A stretch of 64,000 bases of DNA from Paenibacillus marchantiophytorum (GTDB lineage: Bacteria > Bacillota > Bacilli > Paenibacillales > NBRC-103111), in the NCBI RefSeq assembly GCF_014640555.1, contig NZ_BMHE01000006.1:1-64000 (forward strand), read 5' to 3'. The first letter of the stretch is position 1. Every line of letters begins with the position of its first letter. The position numbers were made by a program, and so were the translations under genes. Below the pieces are notes generated by a model. It did no database searches and was not told the DNA's origin. It saw nothing but the letters and a program-made list of their open reading frames with translations. Of the stretch, positions 16,212 to 28,120 are shown in pieces.

Positions 16212-18857
16212 ATGAGTATCGTACCGTCAAGCAGTAAATTAAGTGGATTGAGTGAGAAAATATTTTTGGATCGCTATGCCCTGAAAAATGCCGATACGAG
16301 CGCTGCCAAGGTGGGGGATACCGTACTTGTGTTAACCAAGGATGATCCCAAATTTCCAGCCAAAGAAGTTGGCGAAATTATTAGGCGTGAGGGGAATCGG
16401 GTCCAAGTAAAAACGCGAAGCGGTGAAACGGTAGAATCTTCTGTTGAAAAGCTGACGCTGAACATCGAAAAAACACCGGATGAATTGTGGAATCGCTTAG
16501 CGGGCGCGATGGCATCCGTCGAGTCGACACCTGAGAAACGTGAGGAATGGACAGAAAAATTCAGATATATTTTGCAGGATTGGAAGCTTGTACCGGGTGG
16601 CCGGATTGCTGCTGGCGCTGATGCCAGTGACGAACTGACGCTGTTCAATTGTTATGTCATTCCATCACCGCATGACAGCCGAGGCGGGATTATGAGCACA
16701 TTGACCGAAATGACCGAAATCATGTCGCGCGGCGGCGGTGTTGGCATCAATCTATCTTCCCTCAGGCCGCGTCGTTCCGTGGTGAAGGGAGTTAACGGAT
16801 CTTCGAGCGGCGCGGTTTCTTGGGGCGGACTTTTCAGCTATACAACTGGGTTAATTGAACAAGGCGGCAGCCGCAGAGGCGCTTTGATGCTTATGATTAA
16901 TGATTGGCATCCGGATCTAGAGGACTTCATTACCGTGAAATCAACAATGGGCCAGATAACGAATGCCAATTTATCCGTCTGTGTAAGCAATGGATTTATG
17001 AAAGCTGTGAAGGAAGATCTGGATTGGGAACTGGTCTTCCCGGATACAACAGATCCTGATTATAACGACAAATGGGATGGCAACCTAGACGCGTGGAAAA
17101 AGCTGGGCAAAACCGTCAAGCCTTATCGGACGGTCAAAGCACGAGAAGTCTGGCATTCGATTATGGAGTCCGCCTGGAAATCGGCAGAGCCAGGTGTAGT
17201 GTTCATGGAATACTACAACCAAATGTCGAACAGTTGGTACTTCAATCCCATTATTTGCACGAATCCATGCGGGGAGCAAGGGCTTCCGGCTTGGGGCGTA
17301 TGCAATCTTTCGGCTATTAATTTATCCAAATTCTATGATACTCAGAAGCATGACGTGGATTGGGACGATTTGGCCAAAGTTGTCCGTTATTCAACACGTT
17401 TCCTCGATAATGTGATCGATAAGACACCCTACCATTTCGAAGAGAATCGGATAAACCAACAAAGTGAACGTCGTGTAGGACTCGGCTCTATGGGGCTGGC
17501 AGAATTAATGATTAAACTGCAAATTCGTTACGGCAGTCCCGAATCGCTGCTGTTCCTCGATAAAATATATAGTTTTATGGCTAGAGAAGCTTATCTGGCC
17601 TCTTCCGAAATTGCCGCAGAAAAGGGCTCTTTCCAAGCCTTTATTGCGGATAAGTATTTGGAAAGCGGCTTTATGAAAAATATGACCAAGGCGTTCCCTG
17701 AGGTTGGCGAAGCCATCCAGAAGCAAGGCATGCGCAATGTGACGGTTATTACCCAAGCTCCGACGGGGAGTACGGGAACGATGGTGGGGACATCGACAGG
17801 TATTGAACCTTATTTTGCCTTTGAATATTATCGCCAAAGCCGCCTGGGCTTCGACAAGCAATACGTGCCGATTGCCCAGGAATGGAAAGATGCTCATCCG
17901 ACTCAAGAACTGCCGGATTACTTCGTGACGGCGATGTCCTTGAGCGCGGAGGATCATATTCGGGCGCAGGCCGCCATCCAGACTTGGGTGGATAGCTCGA
18001 TCTCCAAGACCGCTAATTGTCCGGCGGATTTCACCGTTGAAGAGACCAAACGTCTCTATGAACTAGCGTTTGATCTTGGGTGCAAGGGCGTAACCATCTA
18101 CCGCGATGGCAGTCGGGATGTGCAGGTGTTGAGCACAAGTTCGGACAAGAAGGAAGACGAAGCTGCACCGGCGGTACCGGACAATGGCGAGAAGAAAGAA
18201 GTGGCTGTTGCTGCGGAGGGCGTTAAGGAAGCTGGCAGCTTCGCTCATTTATCCGATCAACTTGCCGTGAATGTCGATGCGAAGACAGAGCAAGTTTTCG
18301 ATAAGCAATATAAGCGTCGCCCGCAGATTCTACGCGGTGCTACGTACAAAGTGAATACCCCTTTCGGTATGGCGTATATCACTATCAATGACATGAACGG
18401 AACGCCGAGTGAAATCTTCCTCAACGTGGGCAAAGCTGGCTCCGACGTGTTCGCCATGTCAGAAGCGCTGGGCCGCGTGTGCTCCTTGTTCCTGCGTTAT
18501 GGCGATCACGGGGATAAAGTGAAGCTGCTCGTCAAGCACTTGAAAGGCATTGGCGGTTCCGGCGCCATTGGCTTCGGCACCAACCGCGTCGAGTCGATCG
18601 CCGACGCGGTTGCCAAAGCGCTCGAGCAGCACGACGAAGTGATGAACGAGCAAGACGACGCGCGGGACTACGTCACCGCGACGAGCGAGGTGCTGGATGC
18701 GCCAGCACCCGCGGCAGAGCAGACGGGCCCGAGTCCGAGTGCCCACGCGTCCAGCGTGGCGTCGAAGGACTTGTGCACGGCGTGCGGATCCGCTTCGCTG
18801 GTGAACAGCGAAGGATGTAAGAATTGCATCAACTGTGGATACAGTCGATGCAATTAG
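16212..18857 (+). CDS. nrdJ: Vitamin B12-dependent (class II) ribonucleotide reductase
   Basis: 881 residues. It reduces ribonucleotides to deoxyribonucleotides using adenosylcobalamin to make a thiyl radical. Present are the N-terminal cysteine motif LFNCYVIPSPHDSRGG, the RGGGVGINLSSLRPR segment, the NPCGEQGLP active-site finger, and the QAPTGSTGTMVGTSTGIEPY signature. The C-terminus ends with CTACGSASLVNSEGCKNC and a further CGYSRCN, a zinc-ribbon-like tail that supplies reducing thiols. The start is the ATG behind GGGAGGAATTCGT; a TTG 15 bases earlier overlaps that site. The leader has an NrdR box pair. The last 300 bases are unusually GC-rich. No B12 riboswitch is seen. Confidence 0.95.
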   Translation: MSIVPSSSKLSGLSEKIFLDRYALKNADTSAAKVGDTVLVLTKDDPKFPAKEVGEIIRREGNRVQVKTRSGETVESSVEKLTLNIEKTPDELWNRLAGAMASVESTPEKREEWTEKFRYILQDWKLVPGGRIAAGADASDELTLFNCYVIPSPHDSRGGIMSTLTEMTEIMSRGGGVGINLSSLRPRRSVVKGVNGSSSGAVSWGGLFSYTTGLIEQGGSRRGALMLMINDWHPDLEDFITVKSTMGQITNANLSVCVSNGFMKAVKEDLDWELVFPDTTDPDYNDKWDGNLDAWKKLGKTVKPYRTVKAREVWHSIMESAWKSAEPGVVFMEYYNQMSNSWYFNPIICTNPCGEQGLPAWGVCNLSAINLSKFYDTQKHDVDWDDLAKVVRYSTRFLDNVIDKTPYHFEENRINQQSERRVGLGSMGLAELMIKLQIRYGSPESLLFLDKIYSFMAREAYLASSEIAAEKGSFQAFIADKYLESGFMKNMTKAFPEVGEAIQKQGMRNVTVITQAPTGSTGTMVGTSTGIEPYFAFEYYRQSRLGFDKQYVPIAQEWKDAHPTQELPDYFVTAMSLSAEDHIRAQAAIQTWVDSSISKTANCPADFTVEETKRLYELAFDLGCKGVTIYRDGSRDVQVLSTSSDKKEDEAAPAVPDNGEKKEVAVAAEGVKEAGSFAHLSDQLAVNVDAKTEQVFDKQYKRRPQILRGATYKVNTPFGMAYITINDMNGTPSEIFLNVGKAGSDVFAMSEALGRVCSLFLRYGDHGDKVKLLVKHLKGIGGSGAIGFGTNRVESIADAVAKALEQHDEVMNEQDDARDYVTATSEVLDAPAPAAEQTGPSPSAHASSVASKDLCTACGSASLVNSEGCKNCINCGYSRCN

Positions 18858-18936
18858 GTTTTATCGAATAGTAAGAAAGATGAATTTAATATAATGGAGG
18901 TCATGGTCAGGAGGGGAAATCAAAAAGGAGTTAAAC

Positions 18937-19575
18937 TCAACGAAGGGACGAAGCTTTCAATTTAAAGCCGTTCATACACGTATCCCAAGCTTGGTTAAAT
19001 CCTCTCCAGTCTTCTCCTTTCGGTAGGAGCACCGAGCTAATTCCACCCAGCCCCCAATTTTCGTAAATCACGTCTTGGCGATCTTCCTGGTGGTTATTTA
19101 CGATAAGAAGCTGGAACTTTCCATGCACTAGCCTTTTTAATGCTGCGTGTAGCTCCTGCGCTTCCTTTCTTTTCGAATTGGTTCTAATAAAAAGAATCGG
19201 TTGACCTTGAATAGTTCTCAAAAACCGATCTACGCGTCGATTGAGCTTTTGTTTAAACGCGGGATAAGCTTCCCGCCATCGATCCGCAGTGAGATATAGA
19301 GGAAAGTCATGGAAAGATATGACGTCATTTGCGTTATCTCTTACAACAAAGCATTCATTGGTAGTGCCAATGAGTTCAAGCTGGTTAAGTTCCATAAATC
19401 CGTTGAAACGATGATCTATCAAACGTACCACTCCGCCAATCGAATCGGAAACAAACCAATCTAAGGGACCCGCGTATTTACGTAAGCCCAGTCTTTTAAG
19501 CTGAAATGCTGTTTGACATGTGGAACCCAGACTAATGTAGGCCTTATAACCACCTAGGGAATCGCGCCATTTCAT
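18937..19575 (-). CDS. DUF1796 family putative cysteine peptidase
   Basis: 212 residues from an ATG behind GGGAG. The N-terminal ISLGSTCQTAFQLKRLGLR followed by AGPLDW is the signature of DUF1796, described as papain-like; the cysteine in GSTCQT would be the nucleophile, and later FHDFP and LLIVNNHQ could supply His/Asn. In Paenibacillus these genes often cluster with surface glycan or polysaccharide genes, but here there is no such neighbour, so the substrate is unknown. The gene is convergent with nrdJ; no terminator is evident in the 79 bases between them. Confidence 0.8.
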   Translation of the reverse strand: MKWRDSLGGYKAYISLGSTCQTAFQLKRLGLRKYAGPLDWFVSDSIGGVVRLIDHRFNGFMELNQLELIGTTNECFVVRDNANDVISFHDFPLYLTADRWREAYPAFKQKLNRRVDRFLRTIQGQPILFIRTNSKRKEAQELHAALKRLVHGKFQLLIVNNHQEDRQDVIYENWGLGGISSVLLPKGEDWRGFNQAWDTCMNGFKLKASSLR

Positions 19576-20068
19576 AACTTTCACTCCCGTCTCAACAACC
19601 GATCTCCTCCACAATGACGAGTAGAATTAAAGTATGCAAATGTTAAAATTGTGCTTGGGCAAACATATGACGTAATGCGAAAGTCTTTGCTGACAGAAAA
19701 CTTGTATTGAAGTTTAGCCTCAGCATAAAGGTTGAGTAACCGTTGGGTCGCTCCGCTAACCGTCAGGCAATTTGAAATATTTATGATAAATGGAGGGTTT
19801 TGTACGTTATTAACAAATCCAAACGAAATAAAACAAGTTTTTAAGGGACATTCTTTTGGTTATTATCTTAATGACTTTTGCATTTTTAACCAACGTCGCA
19901 AAAAAACAGAAACGGTCTTATCGCTAAATAGATGCGAATACAGACCGTTTTTTTCGTTGTTTAAATGAGGGTGACGAGTAAGTTGAGTGTGTTGGGTGGC
20001 AATATCAATATATGGTCAAGTGAATGGTTTCGCACTAGGTTGATACCCATTTCGTGATTACTTACCTT
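19576..20068. other. Intergenic region with a terminator hairpin but no supported gene
   Basis: About 490 bases. A frame at 19732-19968 starts at TTG with only AAAGG before it, and its coding potential is doubtful. A ribosome-site-like TGGAGGG at 19790 leads only into a 14-codon frame from TTG. A good terminator at 19906-19955 suggests that a gene or small RNA once ended, or still ends, here. Confidence 0.4.
19906..19955 (+). terminator. Rho-independent terminator
   Basis: AAACGGTCT pairs with AGACCGTTT, with an inner TCGC/GCGA helix, then TTTTTT. No convincing upstream gene is seen. Confidence 0.75.
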
Positions 20069-20305
20069 CTAGCCAGTTCCAGAGCGCTTTCTTCGAGACT
20101 TGGATAACTTTCCATTACCGATCGGAATCAACGTTATCGTTGCACTAAATAAAGAAAATGTCATGGCGTGGTCACCAGTAACGTCGGCGCTGGCACCATT
20201 GAAAGATTTAGAGATTTCAGTTGGCGCTATAATTATTAACGATCCACCGTTGATTATGGTCCCTGAGTTAGTGACTACTTTAGAGGTACCGATTATAGAT
20301 GGCAT
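20069..20305 (-). CDS. Spore germination protein, GerPA/GerPF-like
   Basis: 78 residues. The pattern MPSIIG, a short beta strand, NGGSLIIIAPTEISKSFNGA, then SADVTGD and a C-terminal SLFSATITLIP matches the GerP small-protein family (GerPA and GerPF), which are needed for spore coat permeability to germinants. The Lys/Arg-rich tail (KLSKSRRKRSGTG) is longer than usual. AAGGATAAGGG precedes the third-codon ATG chosen here; ATG at 20311 is possible. Normally part of a gerPABCDEF operon, but here it is alone, so it may be an orphan paralogue. Confidence 0.7.
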   Translation of the reverse strand: MPSIIGTSKVVTNSGTIINGGSLIIIAPTEISKSFNGASADVTGDHAMTFSLFSATITLIPIGNGKLSKSRRKRSGTG

Positions 20306-20367
20306 CTGCATCAACCCTTATCCTTATGATGTCCCTATTATATGTGAGTTTGGCCTTTTTGCTTGGT

Positions 20368-20510
20368 TTAGTGAACATGTCCAGACCCATTTTTCAGTGG
20401 ATTTTGGTACAATACAAAAGCCATAGTAATGATAAGCAAAAGAAGAAATAGAACTAGAATTGCTGCACTACTATTGTTGCCTCTAATCTTTGAGATCCCT
20501 TCATGTGAAG
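20368..20510 (-). pseudogene. Degenerate YjcZ-like sporulation mini-gene
   Basis: The frame encodes NNSSAAILVLFLLLLIITMAFV, almost the same membrane segment as the intact 39-residue gene at 20888-21007. It has no start codon in a suitable position behind its GAAGGGA-like site, and the reading frame runs on into an unrelated polar tail (to VH) where the intact copy stops. I read it as a decayed paralogue. The plus-strand frame over the same DNA (20429-20635) is an antisense shadow with a segment of unknown origin at its end. Confidence 0.45.
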
Positions 20511-20761
20511 CAACGTTAAAATCGGATGTTCTGCAGTCCGCCTTGCAGGTCTTGGAACGGAACCATAAGCGGCTCTTGGTCATGGATCTGGCAGGAGTGT
20601 TCGGCGTGTTGCTGCAAGAGGGGGAATCCCGGTGAGCGCTATCGCTATGATTGTGAAATAACCGCAAATTCCCCCTATGTGTCCACGCATTATTTTTTAA
20701 TTTGAATCTTATATGCTATGCCTCCACAGCCACGCATCTCATGTTTCACCCTTCATTTACC

Positions 20762-20809
20762 ATAAAAAAGTCACCCTGAGATTAAGATTAAGGGTGACTT
20801 TTTTATGGT
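20762..20809. terminator. Bidirectional terminator hairpin 1
   Basis: A perfect 18-bp stem (CCATAAAAAAGTCACCCT with complement) and a 13-base loop, with A and T runs inside the stem as in bidirectional terminators. Confidence 0.85.
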
Positions 20810-20810
20810 A

Positions 20811-20870
20811 ATAACAACGAGAAAAAACGGCCCGTAATATATTTCGCGGCCGCTTTTTCTCGTTGTTATT
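20811..20870. terminator. Bidirectional terminator hairpin 2
   Basis: AATAACAACGAGAAAAA pairs perfectly with its complement at 20854-20870, enclosing a GC-rich inner helix. It comes directly after hairpin 1; the second one would serve the minus-strand YjcZ-like gene. Confidence 0.8.
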
Positions 20871-20887
20871 TGTGTTGGATTAAGGAA

Positions 20888-21007
20888 TTACCATACAAAA
20901 GCTGATGTGATGATAACCAAAAGAATAAAAAGAACCAAAATAGCTGCTGAGCTTGAACCGTAACCTGCACAACTTGCACAACTTGCACCATAACCTACTG
21001 CTCCCAT
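20888..21007 (-). CDS. YjcZ family sporulation protein (39 aa)
   Basis: A 39-residue protein: MGAVGYGASCASCAGYG followed by SSSAAILVLFILLVIITSAF and VW. A Gly/Cys-rich head and a single membrane helix ending in Phe-Val-Trp is the YjcZ/YczN mini-protein pattern found in many copies in spore formers. GAGGGGAATGAG lies before the ATG. Its helix is nearly the same as that encoded by the degenerate copy 500 bp away. It is expected to be made in the mother cell or forespore during sporulation, which is inference from the family. Confidence 0.8.
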   Translation of the reverse strand: MGAVGYGASCASCAGYGSSSAAILVLFILLVIITSAFVW

Positions 21008-21446
21008 GTTTTCTCATTCCCCTCTGGTGATTTGTCACTACGGTATAAAATATGTTCGTTAAATAGTGTTTGCTTGGACGTATGCACCAAATTGAGTGCT
21101 GCTGTGGATTACCCGCTAAGTTCGTGTTTGTTCATGTTTGGCTGAATCAGTGGAGGGCGCTTATACCTCATCAACTAGTACAGGAGAACCTAAATGTAAG
21201 ACCCACTAAAGAATGCAAGAATCCCGAGCATCACTTTATTTTCTCCGAAGAGCACTAGTACCATATCACATTTAATTGAATCAATACTTATTACTACCCA
21301 CACAACCTAAGCATAGTTGCAATATTATAACTTAAAGATGCACTTGATGAAAGCAGGAGTAATCAAAAAATCGATCATTAAAACTGATCTTTCATTTGGT
21401 TATTTGCGTTTTATGTATGATTAATTGAGGAGTTGGTGATATTGCT
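21008..21446. other. Intergenic region, no gene recognised
   Basis: About 440 bases. A frame at 21070-21258 starts with TTG without a ribosome binding site and shows no family resemblance. The stretch before 21070 should hold the promoter of the YjcZ gene. Nothing else can be supported. Confidence 0.4.
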
Positions 21447-21738
21447 ATGATCTATGCAGCTCTTGGAGATTCCATCACATTTGGGGAAAATGCCTCCTCT
21501 TTTGCAAATGCTTATCCCCAATGTTGCGATAGCGAGGATTCTGGCGGGGGATCCACCAATTATTCTGGCTGATGAACCTACGGGTGCGTTGGATTCGAAG
21601 ACTGGCGTGGAAATTATGGATATATTCAGGCGTTTGAATGAGCAGGGACGCACGATTATTTTGATAACGCATGATCGGCAGGTTGCGGAACAGGCGAAGC
21701 GCGTTGTGAGGTCTCGGGATGGGCGGTTGGTTCATTAA
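21447..21738 (+). pseudogene. Chimeric remnant: GDSL hydrolase start joined to ABC ATPase end
   Basis: From an ATG with GAGGAG upstream the frame reads MIYAALGDSITFGENASS, the N-terminus and GDS motif of an SGNH/GDSL esterase. After about 25 residues it loses homology and stops at 21572. From about 21525 another frame encodes the C-terminal third of a MacB/LolD-type ABC ATPase: GDPPIILADEPTGALDSKTG (Walker B), THDRQVAEQAKRV and a stop at 21736-21738. The two genes were joined by a deletion near 21520; neither product can be functional. Confidence 0.7.
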
Positions 21739-21956
21739 GTATAATAACGGTTAGTTGCCCTACGAGAATTCGTGGGGTTTTATGAATTTACATTAGTAGT
21801 TAATAGAATTATGAAGTTGATGTTCACTAACGGTTTGAGAGAGAAACGGTATTAACGGCAGGTGTTGATTTTGCTTCATATGTTGTTGGACTATTGAATG
21901 AAGAGTTACTTAGACTTGCAGATGGAGCAATGTATCACTCGAAGTTTACATGAAAG

Positions 21957-22775
21957 GGTTGTGGTGCAAAGTTCTTAAATCCATGATAACATGATTAAAA
22001 TGACGTGGGATGGGGCAAGTACAATTAAATTTGTTTAAGTGGAAGCAGTATGAATCAGAGGTAATCTTGCTAACAGTAAGATGTTATTTGAAATATAGTC
22101 TAAGTTAGTGACTTAGTAGAGATGATGGAAGAACGGGGTCTTGGCATGACTCATACAACCATTATGCGATGGGTTCATCAATTTGGGCCGGAATTAGACA
22201 AGCGAAATTCGTCCCTATTTGAAGCCGACTAATGATTCTTTTAGAACGGATGAGACCTACATTAAAGTCAAAGGACAATGGAAATATCTTTACAGAGCAG
22301 TGGATTCAACAGGAAATACGATTGATTTCATGCTGTCTGAAAATCGAGATGCTCCTGCGGCCAAGCGATTTTTCAAGAAAGCGTTAACTTCACCACACAA
22401 TCAATCGCCGCGCGTGATCACCGTCGATAAAAACCCAGCTTATCCTACCGCGGTTCAGCAATTGAAGGACGAGAAGACTATAAAACAAGAAGCACTACTA
22501 CGACAACAGAAATATCTTAACAATATTATTGAACAAGATCATCGATTCATAAAGAAAGTCATTAAACCAATGCTGGTTTCAAGTCTTTTGAAACTGCAGA
22601 ACATACAATCGCGGAAATCGAAGTCATGCATATGATACGTAAAGGGCAGGTCGAATGCATTCATTCGTCTGCCCTTTCTTCAGTTGAATTAATCAACAAA
22701 TTGTTTGGTTTGACAGCATAATCAAACAACGAAATCGCGGGTTTCTTTGATCAATTTTATTGTTGCACCAAAACC
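21957..22775 (+). mobile_element. Degenerate IS6-family insertion sequence
   Basis: Left end GGTTGTGGTGCAAAGTTC at 21957-21974 and right end TTGCACCAAAACC at 22763-22775 are near-perfect inverted repeats of the IS6/IS26 type; 819 bp is the usual size. Inside, the transposase can be followed through several frames: NLFKWKQYESEVILLTVRCY from about 22025, DLVEMMEERGLGMTHTTIMR near 22110, the longest intact piece at 22219-22635 (DETYIKVKGQWKYLYRAVDS with the first catalytic Asp), then IEVMHMIRKGQVE and a stop at 22719-22721. Stop codons and at least three frameshifts make it inactive. No 8-bp target duplication is visible. Confidence 0.85.
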
Positions 22776-22815
22776 AGTCATGTTGTAGCTTCTCCTTACC
22801 TATTCTTATTAAGGG

Positions 22816-22972
22816 GAATCGAGGCCATGCATATGATTAGGAAGGGCAGGCCGGAAATAATTCGTCTGTCCTCTTTGCTGTTGAATGGCTCAATAAAATA
22901 TTTGGTATTGTGGCATAGTTAATTACAATTTATTGGGTAATCTCTGTCTTTATTAATTCTTGCACCACAAGC
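22816..22972 (+). mobile_element. Second IS6 3'-end remnant
   Basis: GIEAMHMIRKGRPE at about 22816 repeats the C-terminus of the transposase just upstream (IEVMHMIRKGQVE), then diverges, and the copy ends with its own right inverted repeat TTGCACCACAAGC at 22960-22972. Only the last ~150 bp of this element remain. It differs from the first copy by several substitutions, so it came from another IS6 element rather than a recent duplication. Confidence 0.65.
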
Positions 22973-26252
<3,280 letters not shown>

Positions 26253-26276
26253 TATGAAACGAAGGAGGAATGACGA

Positions 26277-26640
26277 ATGATGCGCAATTTATACCACATC
26301 AGGTTGGTTTGGTGGGTTGCGGCAGCCATGCTTGTATCCACGTTCATAGCTACTGGCTCTATCTTGAGATGCTATACGGCCATTACACGGGGGATTGGAC
26401 CAGTCTGGAATCCGGCTGGAGCAACATGGAGAAGTGTATTATCCCGCTTAACGAAGGGGACTGCGTAGAGGAACAACGGACGATGAGTTTCTACAACCGG
26501 AGCAGTCCCGCAACATACGCCGCCGAAAGGCCTTATCCGGACCAATATCCTTCCTAGATTTAGGGACACAATTCGCGGCTGGTTCTGACCCGCTGGATGC
26601 GGAAAATGAAAGCCGCATATGGGGAACCGAGCATTGACCA
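26277..26640 (+). pseudogene. Remnant of a GH48 cellulase gene
   Basis: ATG at 26277 behind AAGGAGG starts a good signal peptide (MMRNLYHIRLVWWVAAAML). A shifted frame then encodes YWLYLEMLYGHYTGDWTSLE, NMEKCIIPLNEGD, SFYNRSSPATYA and PYPDQYPS, which follows the conserved N-terminal part of GH48 exoglucanases almost word for word. After a stop at 26556 another frame gives GSDPLDAENESRIWGTEH, like the next conserved GH48 stretch. The remaining ~550 residues are deleted. The 5' region, spacing (about 25 bp after GH9) and ribosome site are intact, so this was the second gene of a GH9-GH48 operon. Confidence 0.75.
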
Positions 26641-26691
26641 AGTCTCTATAAGCCCGAGGGAAGACGAAAGAATCCGACTGCCCTTAATCGT

Positions 26692-26742
26692 TAAAGCCTT
26701 CAACTCCACTTCCGTGAAGTGGTTTTGGAGGCTTTATCGCAT
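26692..26742 (+). terminator. Terminator of the cellulase operon
   Basis: AAAGCCT-CAA and TTG-AGGCTTT flank an inner CCACTTCCGTGAAGTGG hairpin. T-run weak. It lies at the end of the GH48 remnant. Confidence 0.65.
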
Positions 26743-26882
26743 TCGGCTTGATCTTCGAAAGATCGTGCGGGGATAATGTCATTAAAGTGCTATGTCGGTC
26801 ACCCTAGTAGATAGATGGCTCCCATTTTCTTCTTATATAATAGTACTGAGAAAGGAGGCATAAAGGCTGCAACGGAATCTGT

Positions 26883-27677
26883 ATGAACGAAAAATTGACT
26901 ACTTATATCTGTCCAGATCGGAACGACGCGGAGAAGGAGGGAATGATGGACCCTACAGAACCGGAGAGCAGTTGGATATTGCCCATTCGGATTTCGGTAA
27001 GAAGCTGGCATATTCCCTTACCCGATCTTGATCGCAACCTATTGGAATATGCGCTATATAAAGCGTCCGATGAATTGATCAGGTATCCGCTGTCAGGGGC
27101 AACCGTGCAGGTCCAGCACGGGACGGCGGTTTTCCTGTTCGGATTGCCTACCCCGAATCCTATGATAACCGCTTTGGAACATCGTTGCAGGCAATTGCAG
27201 AAGGTTGCGAAAAACTACTTGTACGCCGACGTAGGGATCGAGATTGGGCAATCCGTGCCGATGCGCGAACTGCCGCCGGAGAAGTTGGACGAGTCGTTGG
27301 CACAGCAGAGATACGACCGGGAGCGAATATTGTTTATGAAGCAGGCCCGTAGCTCCGACGATGCTTCGTTGCACCAAATCCTAGACTATATCGAGAATCA
27401 TTTGCAAGAGCAAATGACCCGGGAAGATATCGCTCATTTCGTACACTTTCATCCTTCTTATCTATCCCGGTTTTTCCGCAAGAAAACCGGGTGGTCGCTC
27501 TCTGAATACATCGTTAGCCAAAGGATCGAACATGCAAAAACGATGCTTGCGCAATCGGAGCTGCGAATCAGCCATATTATGAACCGGCTAGGTTATGACA
27601 ATCTATCCCATTTTACCCGAACCTTTAAGAAGTTGACGGGATATACCCCCCTGCAATACCGGAATAAGATTCATTAG
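26883..27677 (+). CDS. AraC-family transcriptional regulator
   Basis: 264 residues. The C-terminal ~100 residues form two helix-turn-helix motifs (MTREDIAHFVHFHPSYLSRF and ELRISHIMNRLGYDNLSHFT) ending in the AraC/XylS pattern FKKLTGYTPLQYRN. The first ~150 residues have the beta-alpha pattern of the GGDEF-like middle domain of YesN-type response regulators, while the receiver domain is absent. It may be a naturally short regulator or one cut at its 5' end. AAGGAGGGA lies next to ATG 26943, which is a likely alternative start. Position after GH9/GH48 suggests control of cellulase genes; inference only. Confidence 0.8.
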   Translation: MNEKLTTYICPDRNDAEKEGMMDPTEPESSWILPIRISVRSWHIPLPDLDRNLLEYALYKASDELIRYPLSGATVQVQHGTAVFLFGLPTPNPMITALEHRCRQLQKVAKNYLYADVGIEIGQSVPMRELPPEKLDESLAQQRYDRERILFMKQARSSDDASLHQILDYIENHLQEQMTREDIAHFVHFHPSYLSRFFRKKTGWSLSEYIVSQRIEHAKTMLAQSELRISHIMNRLGYDNLSHFTRTFKKLTGYTPLQYRNKIH

Positions 27678-27687
27678 ACGAAAAAGG

Positions 27688-27727
27688 AAGCACCTCTTCC
27701 ACGTGTGGTGGTTGACGGTGCTTCTTT
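27688..27727 (+). terminator. Terminator after the AraC gene
   Basis: AAGCACC with GGTGCTT around an inner CCACGTGTGG-type hairpin, then CTTT. The group II intron begins two bases later. Confidence 0.75.
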
Positions 27728-27728
27728 A

Positions 27729-27960
27729 GTGCGCCGAGCAATGGCGTTAACTATAAGGTGAAAGTACCGAGTGACGAAGGCAGTAGTAGTCTTTAGCATA
27801 AGACAATGGTGTCGACCGCGAGGTCGAATCTGAAGGAAGTCGGCGGGAGGATCCCGAATCTCATATAAGGTTAACGTTCGCTGGATGAGGCTGCCAAGCT
27901 AAAGTCCTTACTGCCGAAGGCGGACGGGAGTGAACGAGGCGAATTATCATTTAGAGCTTT
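27729..27960 (+). mobile_element. 5' fragment of a class IIC group II intron
   Basis: The sequence starts GTGCGCC, the canonical intron 5' end, and follows domain I of bacterial IIC introns closely: ATAAGGTGAAAGTACCGAG, GGTGTC, CGAATCTGAAGGAAGTCGG, ATCTCATATAAGG, GGATGAGGCTGCCAAGC and AAAGTCC at conserved spacing. Homology fades near 27960. No reverse transcriptase gene, no domain V and no 3' end are present, so it cannot splice or move. The position directly behind a terminator hairpin is the preferred IIC target, which supports the assignment. Confidence 0.8.
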
Positions 27961-28056
27961 GAGATGGATTAATTGTTTAACTTACTCAATGGAGCTGATG
28001 AAGAATTCTATATGGTGATGCCGATTTCGGGTCAAACGAGTAGAGGACCAGAACCA

Positions 28057-28091
28057 AAATAACCGTCATGAGGATCTGACGGTTATTACTC
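28057..28091 (-). terminator. Terminator of the 28121-29404 gene
   Basis: AATAACCGTCA pairs perfectly with its complement, loop TGAGGATC. On the minus strand it is followed by ATTTTGG. It also closes the interval 27961-28120, where no gene is seen. Confidence 0.75.
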
Positions 28092-28120
28092 TGCAGGGTC
28101 ATTCAATTATAAGTACTTGG

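Noticed and set aside
19732-19968. 78-codon frame before a terminator
   Set aside because: Weak site, TTG start, and the frame runs through the terminator hairpin.
20429-20635. Plus-strand frame opposite the decayed YjcZ copy
   Set aside because: No ribosome site; the hydrophobic part is the complement of the minus-strand membrane segment.
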